Shown here piece after piece: positions 23,401-34,913 of a stretch of DNA of 64,000 nucleotides. Source of the DNA: Brachypodium distachyon (taxonomy: Eukaryota; Streptophyta; Magnoliopsida; Poales; Poaceae); the NCBI RefSeq assembly GCF_000005505.3, contig NC_016133.3, forward strand, positions 57,315,237-57,379,236. The letters are read 5' to 3'. Each line of letters begins with the position of its first letter. Position 1 is the stretch's first letter. The notes below the pieces were generated by a model. The model was not told the DNA's origin. It saw nothing but the letters and a program-made list of their open reading frames with translations, and did no database searches. Both the position numbers and the translations under genes were made by a program.

Positions 23401-23785
23401 ACTTGATTCGTCTATTGATCTTGGTTCTGTATTTTAAGGTTACCTTAATTTCCTTCACTGTTTTACTCCGATTCTTACTGTTATTTAGTGGCTGTATTAT
23501 TCATCCGTATTAGCCTGAGAAAATATTGGGAAGCGTCAACAAATTATACAAGTGCAGTTTTTGCACCAGAGATTAAATGCGTGTTGTGTTCTATATATGT
23601 TTGAATTCTCCATTGCTCTGTAGACGTTGCCATCTGAAGTTCTCAGGCTGTCTTCATTTCAGGACATATTTTTACCATAACAAATTTTTGAATGATTTCT
23701 GTAGGTGTTCGAGAATATTAGAAGGCAAGTTGGACCTAAATCAAAGAGAATTTGCCTGCGTAGGACACTGACAGGGCCGTGGTAA
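20410..23785 (+). CDS. bZIP23: ABA-responsive AREB/ABF bZIP transcription factor
   Basis: Group-A bZIP activator that binds ABRE elements (ACGTGGC) and is activated by SnRK2 phosphorylation in abscisic acid and drought signalling. Four exons: 20410-21294, 21699-21770, 22716-22745 and 23705-23785, giving 355 residues with phase-0 junctions. Conserved blocks appear in order: SVYSLTFDEFQ (C1), MNMDELLRNIWTAEE (C2), GSLTLPRTMSQKTVDEVWRD (C3), basic region RRQRRMIKNRESAARSRQRK ending exactly at the first intron, leucine zipper over exons 2 and 3, and the C-terminal RRTLTGPW (C4). Exon 3 is a 30-base micro-exon. The start was chosen because MDFPGGSGR begins the known family and earlier codons in frame are not ATG. 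The N terminus and apparent synteny favour rice bZIP23 over its paralogue TRAB1/bZIP66; the class is certain, the exact orthologue less so. A Stowaway hairpin lies in intron 2. Confidence 0.93.
22191..22276. mobile_element. Stowaway MITE in intron 2 of the bZIP gene
   Basis: An 86-base element beginning TACTCCCTCCGTCCCAAAAT and ending with the inverse. The two 40-base arms pair with about 36 matches around a tiny loop, an almost complete hairpin. TA dinucleotides flank it. Each arm contains an ACGTGG core. Confidence 0.92.
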
Positions 23786-24314
23786 GCTGAAGACATGTAA
23801 CTAAAACACACTACTTTCAGCGTGTGCAGCTTATGTATCAGTAGGTGAATTCAGAATCGCCAGGAGTTGCACTTGTAGAGCAGCCACTGGTCCGTTGCTT
23901 CAGACTCCTATGCTCATAGACACTGCCATTGATATTCCCTCAATAGATTTTTAGCCGTCTGCGCACCACTCGTGTGAGTAGAGCATTGTATGTAAATCTG
24001 CTTGATCATGGTCACTGTCCACACAGCGCGTCCATGTGTAATTAGGCATACAGCATTGCTGCTCAGCTGCCCTAGGCTTCTGGGTTGTGTGATACTACAT
24101 TAGCACTACATTTTCTTTTCCGAGGGTCCATAGCTCCCATGTTACAGTAGATCACATGGGTTTGTATTCATAAACCTTGGCATGTCTTGTAAAACCAAAG
24201 CTATTTGTGTTCAATAGCATATGTAGATTTTTCCGCTGTGCCAATCTTCTGAGACACGCTGCATACCTGCAGACTGAAGATGTCTGAACTCCTGATGGGC
24301 AGACAGAAATACTT

Positions 24315-24444
24315 TGGCTTCTGTCTGCTAAGCATGAACTGATCTATTGCCTACTAATCTTAAGTTCATCACTGGCCAGAGGCTTCTGTCTGGTAAGCAT
24401 GAACTGATCTATTGCCTACCAATCTTATGTTCAGCACTGGCCAG
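24315..24444 (+). repeat. 66-bp tandem duplication downstream of the bZIP gene
   Basis: GGCTTCTGTCTGCTAAGCAT and the following 46 bases are repeated immediately with an exact period of 66 bases (24315 and 24381) and a few substitutions. A second small duplication (CTTGGTCATGCAG-ACTAAAGC, period about 44) follows at 24495-24560. Both lie 0.5-0.8 kb past the bZIP stop, possibly in or just beyond the 3' UTR. Confidence 0.85.
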
Positions 24445-24560
24445 TTTACCAATTCGACGAGTTTGTGTGCACTACAGAACTGCTGCTGAAGTACTTGGTC
24501 ATGCAGGACTAAAGCATACGGGCTTGTACCGTGGTGCTTGGTCATGCAGAACTAAAGCTT

Positions 24561-26250
24561 ATGCGTGCTCTTGAGTTCTGTATATGTATTCAAGAAACCT
24601 TTTGGGATCGATCATGTAAAGTTTGTTCATGCGAGCTTTCATCTGGGCGTATTTCAGCTGGTTGTGCTTTACCGGAGAGGAACACCCCGGTGCTTGCAGC
24701 TCGCCGAGACTTCGCCGGCACGTAGAAGCAACCCCTGGTCTGTGAAAATGTAGAGTGTTTCGGCCGGTTTGCGTGGCTGGGTTCCCTGGCGATCGGCTGG
24801 CCATCAACTTGACACGAAGCCGTGTCGTGTTTGCCCTCGTGGCCATCCTAATCACGACTAAAAAGAAAATTCAGAAATCGCTGTCAAAGACACGTGCAGT
24901 GCTGGAGGCATCCCATGTTCTCCCCATCAGTTCAGACTTCAGAGTCCAGCAGGCGCTAGAGCAGAATTTCCCCGTCTCCCCGTCGAGAGCAAGGTTGAAC
25001 TACCTGATGTGTACGGGACTCGGCTCGCAAGTCGCAACCTACAGTAAACATTCCAGGACTTTTTGCAACTACACATTTAATTAGCGCTAGCCTGCAGGGA
25101 AGAGAAGAATTCACTGTAAGTGCCAGCCAGTGCACGGCCTTGCCGTGTACTGGATGCTTCCGTTGCGATCCAGAAGGCTCCAGTAGTACTCCCACTGAAA
25201 TTTTATGACGGTTTACCGTGGTGCCGTGCGCCTGCCTGCGTGTGTGTACACGCTGGCTAACGTGCACGATTCGAAAGGGTGAGAATTGAGATGAGAGCAT
25301 GGCGAAGATTTGAGAAGCGGTGGGGCATGGCGCAGAAGAACAGAAAGCGAAGGAAGGTGAGCGGTGAGCCGTAGCAGCCAGGTCCCAGCCAGAGACAGCT
25401 CGCCGTGCAAAAACGACAGAGAGGGACAGCCAACTATACCACATACCGTCCTCTCCAATCTCATTTCCTCCCTACCCATTCGGGGCCAGGCGGACCACAG
25501 CCTGTCCTGTCATGGAAAAATAATTTTCTTACTTCAGCACACTGCAGACGAGACGCTGAACCTGCACCGGTTTGTGTCCTCAATCTGAGCTCTCTAATCT
25601 CAATAATTTGCTGCCTGCCAGAGCTTTTTTGCTTCGTCTGCACAAGAGCTGCTGGTTGTGATCAGATGAACAGTGAGGAGCTACTACGATTGTTGGTTAA
25701 TTGTTGCTTGATCGACAGGCCAATGTGGGCATGATTGGGTGGTGAGCAACTCAATGACAGCATCATCCATCGATTTTCCAGAGAGCAACAAGCAACAGCT
25801 ACCACCATCCAGCCACCAACAATTGATTAATTATTTGAGAGACAATGAGAACTAAGCTGATGAACGATGCGCCATGTACAGGGATGCGAGGTTATGAATT
25901 AGGAAAAGAGCCAAACTACGAACTAGCTGAAGTAATGCGATGAGAAGCTAGGAATTAGGAGGAGGGAGGGTGCAGAAACTAATCAACAGGAGCAAATGCA
26001 AATTATGATTCCGGTGTTGTGAATGATTATCTGACAGAAAGTTGATTGATAAACGTCTTGGTAGCGGGGAACGAGGAGCGAATGTGGAAGGCGGCGGGTC
26101 ACCGAACCCAAGATTCTTGTCTTCTGTTGTGTGTTTCTTCCTTCTTGGTTTCTTCTCGAGGCAGGGGATTCTTTGTCTTCTGCGTGTTCGTCCTCCCTCC
26201 TCTGGATGCGAGATTGCAATGACGACGCCGGAGTTGCCGGAGTATGTGGC
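24561..26250. other. Intergenic DNA between convergent bZIP and DUF1685 genes
   Basis: No gene is supported. Open frames on both strands lack conserved motifs or consistent splice structure. It must contain the 3' UTR of the DUF1685 gene at its right edge. Confidence 0.5.
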
Positions 26251-26989
26251 TCAGGCACGGTTGCGCAGGGACAACGCCACCACCTGCGCCCACTGCTTCA
26301 GCCTCATCTTCACCGTCTCCGGCGGGTCGCCTGCAAAGCACCGCCATCAAAAAGTCAAACCAAAACTTCAATGAAATCGCTCGGAATAAACAGGGCGGAC
26401 GGGTCAAAAATCGAAATTCAGTCCCGCTTGGTTGAACAGAGACGGGCATGATTCAATCACAACGAACCCCTGCAGCCTGGCTTGGATGTTCATCTAATCA
26501 ACAAGATCGAGCTGATTCGTACTGGGATGATCATGATAGAGTACCTGGAGAGAGTATGGACATCGGGCTCCCGATCGGCGACGCCTCGGAGGTGGCCTCG
26601 GACGAGGCGCCGCAGGAGCACGGGGTCGGGCAGCCCTCCGAGCCGCCGCCAGCCGCGACGGCGTAGTATAGATCAAGCGCCGGGAGCGTCTGCACGAGGC
26701 GGCTGCTCCTCCCGGCGCCGCCGCAGGCCGCGCACCCGACGGGGGCCTCGAACCCGAACCCCAGATCGATGCAGCCGCGGAGCTCGTCGAGGTCGTCGTC
26801 CGTGACGCTCTGCGCGCGCCGCAGCGCCCCCTCCGAGCCGCGCCTCCGCAGCCCGCGCCGCCGCCGCTCCCACGCCTCGTCGCGCTCGATGTCGGGCGAC
26901 CACGAGTACTGCTTCTGCAGCCCCATCAGCCCCGCCGCGCCCCTCAGCTTCCCTCCTCCTCCTCCTCCACCTCCAAGAGCCTTCTCCAT
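26251..26989 (-). CDS. DUF1685 family protein
   Basis: Function unknown; a plant-specific family of small proteins. Two exons on the minus strand, 26989-26545 and 26330-26251, join in phase to give 174 residues. The family signature is clear: RRAQSVTDDDLDELRGCIDL followed by GFGFEAP, then LVQTLPALDLYYAV near the middle, and the second exon reading DPPETVKMRLKQWAQVVALS, the usual C-terminal block. An N-terminal glycine run follows MEKAL. A Ser/Thr-rich stretch (SSEATSEASPIGSPMS) precedes the splice site. I chose the ATG at 26989 because it gives the conserved N terminus and no upstream ATG in frame is better. Confidence 0.88.
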
Positions 26990-27205
26990 CTTCGCCGCCG
27001 GCCTTCCGCCGCCGCCGGCCCGTGAGGCGAAGGGGAGGAGGATTCTGGAGACGAGAATTTCGAGGGCAGGGGCGATTGCGGTAGCCCAGGGGTGGAATTT
27101 ATCCCTCCCCCCGTTTCCCTTTCCCTTCCCCTTGCGCCGCCGCCTTCTCTTAACGGACCCGGGCGCGATCAGCTGCGTGACGCCTGCCGACGTAACGGGC
27201 GCTCT

Positions 27206-27216
27206 TTATATATATA
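27206..27216 (-). promoter_or_regulatory. Probable TATA box of the DUF1685 gene
   Basis: CTATATATATAAA on the minus strand lies about 220 bases upstream of the start codon in an otherwise GC-rich region. Confidence 0.5.
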
Positions 27217-27427
27217 GCCTAGCCGCAGGATCGATCCGATCGAACGGTGGGATCCCGAACTGCCTTCCTAGGGCAATTACTACGTATCAGGCATTGATAC
27301 GGGTCACGGGGTCAGAACAACAACCTCAAACGGGCGGAAAACTCAGGCCGTTTTTAAAAAGCAATCGCAGTTAATTCATGTTTGAATTTTCGTACTTCTC
27401 ACGTAACTGTATTGTAATTGTATGTTA

Positions 27428-27701
27428 GGCTAGTCATAGTGGGAGTAATTTAGGTAGTAACATAAGATTCTAACTAGACATTTTGATGACATGACATGAT
27501 ATTAAATGAAAAAATAGATGGAGGTGGTAACAAGATATGTTACCATAACATCACACAAATCAAGACAAGATGCGTCTACAACCTAATAAATAACATTATG
27601 CATGACACCACATATATGTTACTACCCACTATGGAGGTAGTAACTTAAGCTACTAACATATAGATGCTACTACTCTAAGTTACTCCCCACTGTGAACAGC
27701 C
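27428..27701. mobile_element. Tourist-type MITE (PIF/Harbinger), intact
   Basis: The left end GGCTAGTCATAGTGGGAGTA and the right end read inverted, GGCTGTTCACAGTGGGGAGT, form terminal inverted repeats. TTA flanks both ends as the target-site duplication. The 274-base interior is AT-rich and non-coding. This is a well-preserved insertion just upstream of the DUF1685 promoter. Confidence 0.9.
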
Positions 27702-30700
27702 TTACTACTGTGATCTTTCTGAATCTTCTAGATTCACCTGAATGTTTTCCTCTCTTTATTCTTATTATAACTTTATCTACTACTGGAATCCGGCACAAAA
27801 TCCTTTTCCGGGTCCACCTGAATTGTTTCCTTTCTTTATTTTTCAAAATTACTCTGATTCTCTCTACTACAAATCTTACTCGTCACCTGAAGATCGATTG
27901 ATCTATACATGTGCTTTCCACCCATATTTGAATCTTCTGTAATCATGGACCGTTTCCTCTCATTATACTCCAAGATTACCTTAATTCACTTCTGAATTCC
28001 AGTACAAATCTTACTTGGCATCTGAAGATTGATCGATCGATGCATGCGCTTTGTCCCTACACTACCTGCCTGTGTGCGCACTATGAATTTCTTTGCGCCT
28101 TAGTAGACCCAATTAATCCTTTAAAACAATAAACATAATAAAGTGTGCATACAGTATGACACATACACACACTCGCACACAAGGAAAAATATAACGTGCA
28201 TTGGCGAAGGACAACAAAATTTGGAGGTAGGGCAAACTCGTATACCGACACATAATATTTAATATTTTTCTTTTATATTTGTTAAGATGCTTTTAATTTA
28301 TTTGGTTTTTATTTTTTTAATTAGTATGATAATGTTGTGTTTTTAACATTTAATATTTCCACATGTGGTCTGTCTTTGTTTTTTTTTAATCAAATTTGAT
28401 ATTCGGAATCTCACAAACATTCTATGCTATCTACTACTAGGTCTCGTGTAAATACATGACATTTTTTAATCAAATTTGATATTCAAAATCAAATTTCATA
28501 ACTACTATGAAGTTATCGGGATCCAAAACTCTATTAAAAAAAAGTTTGGACTATCTTCAACAAGAGAGTTGCGTGTATAATCTTGGTTCTAAATAATTTT
28601 ACAGCAATTCAATGTTTCAAGCAAGGATAAAACTTATCAACTCAGCTTTATAAGAGATATGTAGTTATATTTTTTCCTTCCATAAACTTCTCCATAGTTA
28701 TATACCAAAAAAGATCAAAACAGAAACATCTCCCTGAACAGATTGTTACTCACGAACTCACTGGAATTCTCATGAAACTTGTTACTCACTATGTTGTTCC
28801 ACCCAACCTCCGTCACAGCAAATTCGTTTACAACTGGCTGAAGCCAATTCAAATCCGTCCAAATCCGAGTAGAAAACTATTCAAAACGAGCTTAAGTAGT
28901 TACAAGCCGACTAGAAAACTATTCAAAGGCGACGGTGTCAGATAGTTCGCGCCGTCGACCCATGTGGTATTGAAGAATGCTGGCCCGAGTCCAGGTCACT
29001 GACAGCGAGGTTTGCAGAAAAATAAATTATTGCATCTAGTGTGAGTGTAGACAGTAGAGAGTTTTTCGACTGCATCCCCTTCCGTCATCTTCCTGCTCGC
29101 GCGAGCGCCGCCGGTACCCATCCTGCTGCCGAATGCCCTACCCCTTCGCTCTGTCGCTCGTCTTCCTAAAATCAAGCTTGCCCTACTGGGTCCTCCGCCC
29201 GTGATAACGTGCAAATTAAGCTGTCAGCAAGCCGCCGCACGGTACAGCGCGTCCATCCATTCAGGGACTTCTTGCCTTAAACTGACCTGAAAACGGAAAT
29301 CCGTGGCGTGCCTTGGACAAATCACGAATGCCATACCATAAATTACACGCCATCCACGACTGGCTTTTGATTGGATTTTTTTGCCCCGCTGCTTTTATAC
29401 CAAGACATTCAGGGCGTGCTAAGAATAGCAGGAATAGATTCTGTAGAAATCAGCCCTGTCTTGTTTTTTGAAGGATTGGATAGCAGCAAGATTTTCTTTG
29501 GCTGTTGGGGTACAGCCGTAATATTGACAGACCCTTCGTCATGGTCTGGTTGTGCTACAAAACCCTATCAATGGCGTTGATTCTAGCTTGATTAGAGCTT
29601 CCGTTTCATACGATTTTTACAGCAAGAGGGAGCTAATTAATTTGATACTACTACCGTCGACGTGACATCGTGGACGGCTTCCAATTAAGGACCGGCCGGT
29701 ACAAAGTTAGTGCAATAATTGAGCAACTTGCTTATTCTTCTTTTTTCTTTAGGCTAACTTGCTCACCGGTCATCTCATTGGCCAAGCCATACACACCGTG
29801 AGAACGATGCGTGACCTCACGTTCCAATGCTGCACATTTGATAATTAGGTTAGGAGTATTGGAGCAGGAATTAATCTGGAATATGCCATTGCACTTGCCG
29901 GTCATGATACGCATATGCTCGTATCATATTTCCCAACAAGAAGTTGTTACGTCTAGCTCAACGACCAGATCATTTTACTATTCATCCTCTTCTTTTTTTG
30001 ACCAGCACTCCTACCAGTTTCTTTGCCTGTTAAACAGTCTTTTATTTGCTTACTTAAAAAAGAAAATTTGAATTTTAGTTCAGTATTCGTTTAGCTTATG
30101 GTCAGTTTAGTTCTTTGATTTTTGTTCGGTCAGGACAGTTCACTGGAAGTTGCTTGCATTGCACATTTGCACTGCATCTGCCCTGAAATGACAAAGATAT
30201 TTATGTTTCGTGGATGAAGACAAATTTTCCCAGTGCAGTAGTACGACAATGACCTCGCCTTCGTCATACACCACTCGCTCGGAACAAACCCGGAAGCTAG
30301 ACCAGATTTTTCGCCCATGGTCAACGTAGTACGGCCCATATACATCTACCGGTTGGTGGCTGGCAAGCATCCCTCCACAAGACTATCTCTGCCCTGCCCT
30401 GACGAAGAGTACGATGAATCAAATCCCGAGCGATTCTGCGTAATCTCTCCGTCCAACAAAACGTCTCTACTTTGACTAAATTTGAATATATTTATACACT
30501 AAGTCCAAAATTTATTTTTGAGATATTTTTTGTTAGACGGAATTAGTATCAAAGCAGTATTCCAAAGTCCAAATTAATTACCCCGTGGAGATACCACGTG
30601 CCCATGCTTACGAGAGCATGTAGGCAACATGGGATTTCCTTGAGAGAAAAAAAAGAGAGGAAAACTTGGGATTAGCGCGAAGGTATCGATGTCGCTTAGC

Positions 30701-32660
30701 CAACTTGCTTGCCTTCGCTAGGAAGATACAGAAGATACTAACGCGCTAATGGAGGAGCATGACTCAAGCAGACCATTATTCTTATTCTTTCTTCTATCTA
30801 TCTACTCCAGTAATCTAGTGCAGAGCTGCGAAGGAGGAGTGCTCGTCACGACTGGCCGTGGCCGGCCGGGTCCTTCCACACCGACTTGACGTAAGAACAG
30901 CTGACGGAGCCGCGCCGGCCCGCCCACGGATTTTGAAACGCCGCCCGCCTTCATTCGAGTGTAGTGTATACATACTCTACACATGAACGTGAGAAGAAAA
31001 GTTCCTTGCTAGTTGCTAGTGTGGTAGGTCACCGGTGCACAGCAGGACACAACGCAAAAGACGCGGGTTTTGTCTTCCCGCGTACGTGCACAGCTGCACG
31101 TAGACGGTAGTATAATCGTAGGTTCTTGTCTTGTCCTCTGATGTTACCTTTTTACACAGCTGCTCCTCTGTTTTATACTCCGTAGTTCAATCGTAAAGAA
31201 GTAGCGGCCGTATATGGTTCGGACTTCGGACCCAAGCTTGTCACGTCTGAGTGGCGGGCCAGGGCGACCTTTTCTCGTAGCAACCGTCCCGTCCCCATCG
31301 CACAGCACTGGCCCGGAATTGGTTCCGGATCAGCTGGTGTGGCTTTCCCGGTTTCCCCTGGACTCTGGAGTACGTTTGTGGTGGTACTACTCCTATTTTT
31401 TTGGTTCGTTTGTACGGCGTTTCCGGCGCCCGGCGATTTGGACCAACGTGTCGGCACGTACCGAATTCCGCATGGATCACGCGCGTGATATTAGCGGTTT
31501 GGGGCCCGTTGATGACTTCTTGGTCTATTCCGTGTGGCCACGGGGTTAGCTGTGTGGGCTAATTGTGTTTAGTTTATGGTTCGTTGAGATCCTCCACGGC
31601 ATCTGTCACGCGCGTAGCGATCTTCTTCGTCATTGACTCATTGTTTTGTGATTTCTGGTGTCACAGTTGTACGCACACGATGGATGGACATGGTGACCTT
31701 TCGGACGTTTGTTAAGTGGAGTAATATCTGGTTGCTGCCTGCTGGACCTTCGTTATGATTGGCTTCAGGCCTGATCACCACCTCCTAGGCTTCTACTCAT
31801 GGAGTATCGCACAATTTTAATGACGGAGTCGATTGACCGGGGTTTTATATGACCTCCAGTAGTCCCGTACCCTTTCCTAATTGCCTCTACCAATTTGATG
31901 TTTTGCAGCATGCCTTGTCCTGCCGCAGGCTGCAGCCAGGTCCGTTCAGCGAAGCGGCCGGGAGAAAAGGCATTTGAAAGCGATTTTTTTTTTTAGGGGA
32001 ATTTGAAAGCGAAGTGGGCTTCGGCAGCATGTGTGCCTGCCTTGGGCCTCGATCTGCTAGGCCCGTGGGGTGCTTCAGCCTCTGTTACTCTGCTAGGCCG
32101 TGTGGCTGAGGATTTACAAGCGAGCCTGCGAGCGTCTGGGCCGCACTGCCGCCACAGCGTGCGTTTGACACCATCCCGAATCAGTCCAGCCCAAGAAAGC
32201 TTCTACGAGATGCCGTCCTGGGCTTCTTCTTCCCAGGCCGAATTGCACCACGCACCTCTTCCGAAATATCTCCGGCTCAATCTCAGTCCTCACCCGCTGC
32301 ACGGCGCGACACGGGAACTCGAGCAGACGGAAGCCGTGAAGCGCCAACGAGGCAGCAGCCGCGCAACGGCGAGACGAGACCTATCCACTCCTTCCTTCCT
32401 CCATGCAGCATCGCAGCTCACTCCTTCCCAGCCACACTACTCCCACGAGAAACCACACGCCGCTTCGCCCCCCCGAGACAGGCTAACCTTGCCGCCGGGG
32501 AAAAAAAAAAAGCCCCCGACGAACACCGCGCCCTTCCCCAGCCCTGCTGTGCGCGCGCTGCAGCGCGAGGCGGCGACCACGGGCACGGCGCGCCCGTACC
32601 ATGCCGTGAGGACGCCCGGAGCCACCACACGAAGCTGACCGTCTTGCCCGCCCCCCGCAC
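27702..32660. other. Five-kilobase gene desert
   Basis: No convincing gene on either strand. 27.7-28.9 kb is AT-rich with short poly-A/T tracts and a recurring ATCAAATTTGATATTC (28388 and 28469). 29-32 kb is mixed. From about 31.9 kb the DNA becomes GC-rich on approach to the DCL gene promoter. Open frames at 31.2-31.5 and 32.0-32.6 kb lack recognisable domains. One Stowaway lies at 30441-30548. Confidence 0.5.
30441..30548. mobile_element. Stowaway-type MITE, degenerate
   Basis: TAATCTCTCCGTCCAACAAA at the left and the partly inverted GTTAGACGGAATTAGTA at the right enclose about 108 AT-rich bases flanked by TA. Confidence 0.7.
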
Positions 32661-34666
32661 ATGCACTTCCCTTCGCCGCGTGCGCGCCCCATGGCCGTCG
32701 TGGCCGTGGCCGCGCCCGCCGTCTCCTGCCTGCGCCTCGTCCTCCCCGGGTTCGGCGGCCTCGTCTCCGCCTCCCTCCTCGCGAGCCCCTGCCGCGGCCG
32801 CGGGGGGGTGGCGGTGAGGTCGCGCGGACAGGGCGCCGCGCCGCCCGATCCGGCGGCCATCCTGCGGCGGCCGGCGGCCGCCACGACGTCGGAAGAGGAG
32901 GAGGTGGAGGAGCGGGAGAGCGACGCGGTCTCCGCGTTGGGTTCTCCCGTGGAGGACGAGCCGCCCGAGGAGGGGAGGAGGAAGGGCCCGGAGAGGGAGT
33001 GGGTGGATTGGGAGGACCTCATCCTCGAGGACACCGTGCCGCTCGTTGGCTTCGTCCGGATGATTCTCCACTCCGGCAAGTAGGCAACTTTTCCTCTTGG
33101 TTGAATTTAGCTTTGGTTGTTTTGTTGCGCGACTCTTTTTTTTTTCTGGAACACTGTTGCTCAACTCTTTCTAATCCAAACCATACAATTGTGTTGAATT
33201 TAGTTTTGGTTAGACACAACATATATGCCTTCTGTTGTTTGCATGAGTTTGTTCAAATTCACATTATTGCAAATTTGCAATCTAGGGATAAACTGAAGGG
33301 ATACGCACACTCTAACAGTACCTCCAATCTTTGTCAAACTTCACCAAAGTTGGCAAGGTAGCATTTGTTACCAGCATCCGGGCATCGTCCCAATACACAC
33401 TGCATTAGGTAATACAAGTAATGAAGCAACTGTGAAGCAAGTTGATGGCTTGATCCATGTGTGGAATGATAGACATGCAATTAGTTATTGATGTTTCTAA
33501 ATATAATGTACTCCCAAAAGGAGTGACACTGATAGGCAAAATATGGCTATCTTGTTTTGTATTATTTGTCTCAGGAGTTAATGATCTCAGGCTCTCAGCA
33601 TGTTACTCCCAAGTAAGAAAAATGAATATCATATTTGCACTGGATTTTAAAACATATGTTGTTAGTTAGTTCTGGTTGATGAGCTATAGCACGCCAGCAA
33701 TTGCTTCATTGTGCCATCTTCTTACAGTATTATTATAAGGTGTTCCACATGGTCTCTGAAAAATAATAAAAGAAGTTCAATACAGAACAGAACTATCTAC
33801 AAAATACTTGGTGTACAACAATTGGCTTAGCTTTTCTTTGATCTGGATTTTGTAATCTTTTTTTCTAACAGTACGAATTATGCTTGCAGATTTTATTATA
33901 CCATTTACATTTTGGATAACAAAGGAAGTGGTATTGAAACTGTTGCAGGTACACAAGTGGTGATCGGCTGACTCCTGAACATGAAAAGGCAATTCTGGAG
34001 CGATTGCTTCCATATCATCCACAGTACGAGAAGAAAATTGGATGCGGTATTGACTACATCACGGTACGTGGTCCATCGAGAATGAAGAAAGTGAATCGCT
34101 CCAGTTATTCTCTTGAAAAATATAAAATGAAGAAATTAAATATGCGATCATTTTCCATATCTCTTGCTGTTGTTTCTTGAGCTCGTACTCTTGTCACCCT
34201 TCTATACATGTCCAGGCCTTGTTTGACATTCTTTCGTCCTGATGTGTCATGTTGATATAGCCTCATGGTGCCAGCAAACTTCAGGATGATTATATTATTT
34301 GTCTTGATAACAACCTCCAAAGTCTTTATGACAAAGAGTCTGTCTGACTTCTGTATGGTGTACTAGATGACTAGATGCCTAGCTCGTTGAATATATTTTT
34401 TCCTCCCGAGTCAAATATGGTTCTGAGCCTCAACTGGCGGTTTAGTAATTGTCTGCTTCATGTGGGAACTAACATTTAGTACTGTTTTGCAGCTAGGTTT
34501 ACATCCAGAATTCGAGAACTCGAGATGCTTGTTCATAGTTAGGAAGGATGGCGAGGAAGTTGATTTTTCATTCTGGAAGTGCATCAAAGGTCTAATACGA
34601 AAAAAGTACCCCTTGTATGCAGACAGTTTCATTCTCAGACATTTCCGCAGGAGGCAAGATTACTGA
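32661..34666 (+). CDS. DCL: DCL-family plastid protein (DUF3223)
   Basis: Related to tomato DEFECTIVE CHLOROPLASTS AND LEAVES, a plastid protein needed for 4.5S/23S rRNA maturation. Three exons, 32661-33079, 33949-34063 and 34493-34666, give 235 residues. The conserved C-terminal domain starts at the first splice junction: YTSGDRLTPEHEKAILERLL, then KIGCGIDYIT, then HPEFENSRCLFIVRKDGEEV, then DFSFWKCIKGLIRKKYP, ending ADSFILRHFRRRQDY. The N-terminal part is rich in A, R, S and P with few acids at first, as expected of a chloroplast transit peptide, then an acidic linker (SEEEEVEERES). A second in-frame ATG at 32691 (MAVVAVAAP) is an equally plausible start. The plastid role is inferred from the family. 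Confidence 0.9.
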
Positions 34667-34839
34667 AATTAGTGCCCCTTGCAATTGTTCCGTGTAATAT
34701 TTCTGTGATTTTGATTTGGTCCACATGCCTTAATATCATGTGATTTTGCATTTCTGTGGTCTGTTCTAAACTTCTGATACTACTCAACATAGTTAGTATA
34801 TAGGTTGCGGTCTGGCAGACGAATTTTGGGTGTTCTATT

Positions 34840-34913
34840 TAGCACTCCCTAAGATCCTAAGTTCTTGTCATGGTTTTAGTTCAAATTTAGAATTTAGCAC
34901 CGGAGGGAGTACT
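34840..34913. mobile_element. Short Stowaway-like MITE
   Basis: TAGCACTCCCTAAGATCCTA at the left and the inverted CACCGGAGGGAGTACTA at the right enclose about 74 bases, flanked by TA. It lies just after the DCL stop codon. Confidence 0.6.

Noticed and set aside
32003..32638. 211-codon open frame before the DCL gene
   Set aside because: No conserved motif; it runs through promoter-like GC-rich DNA and ends just before the DCL start.
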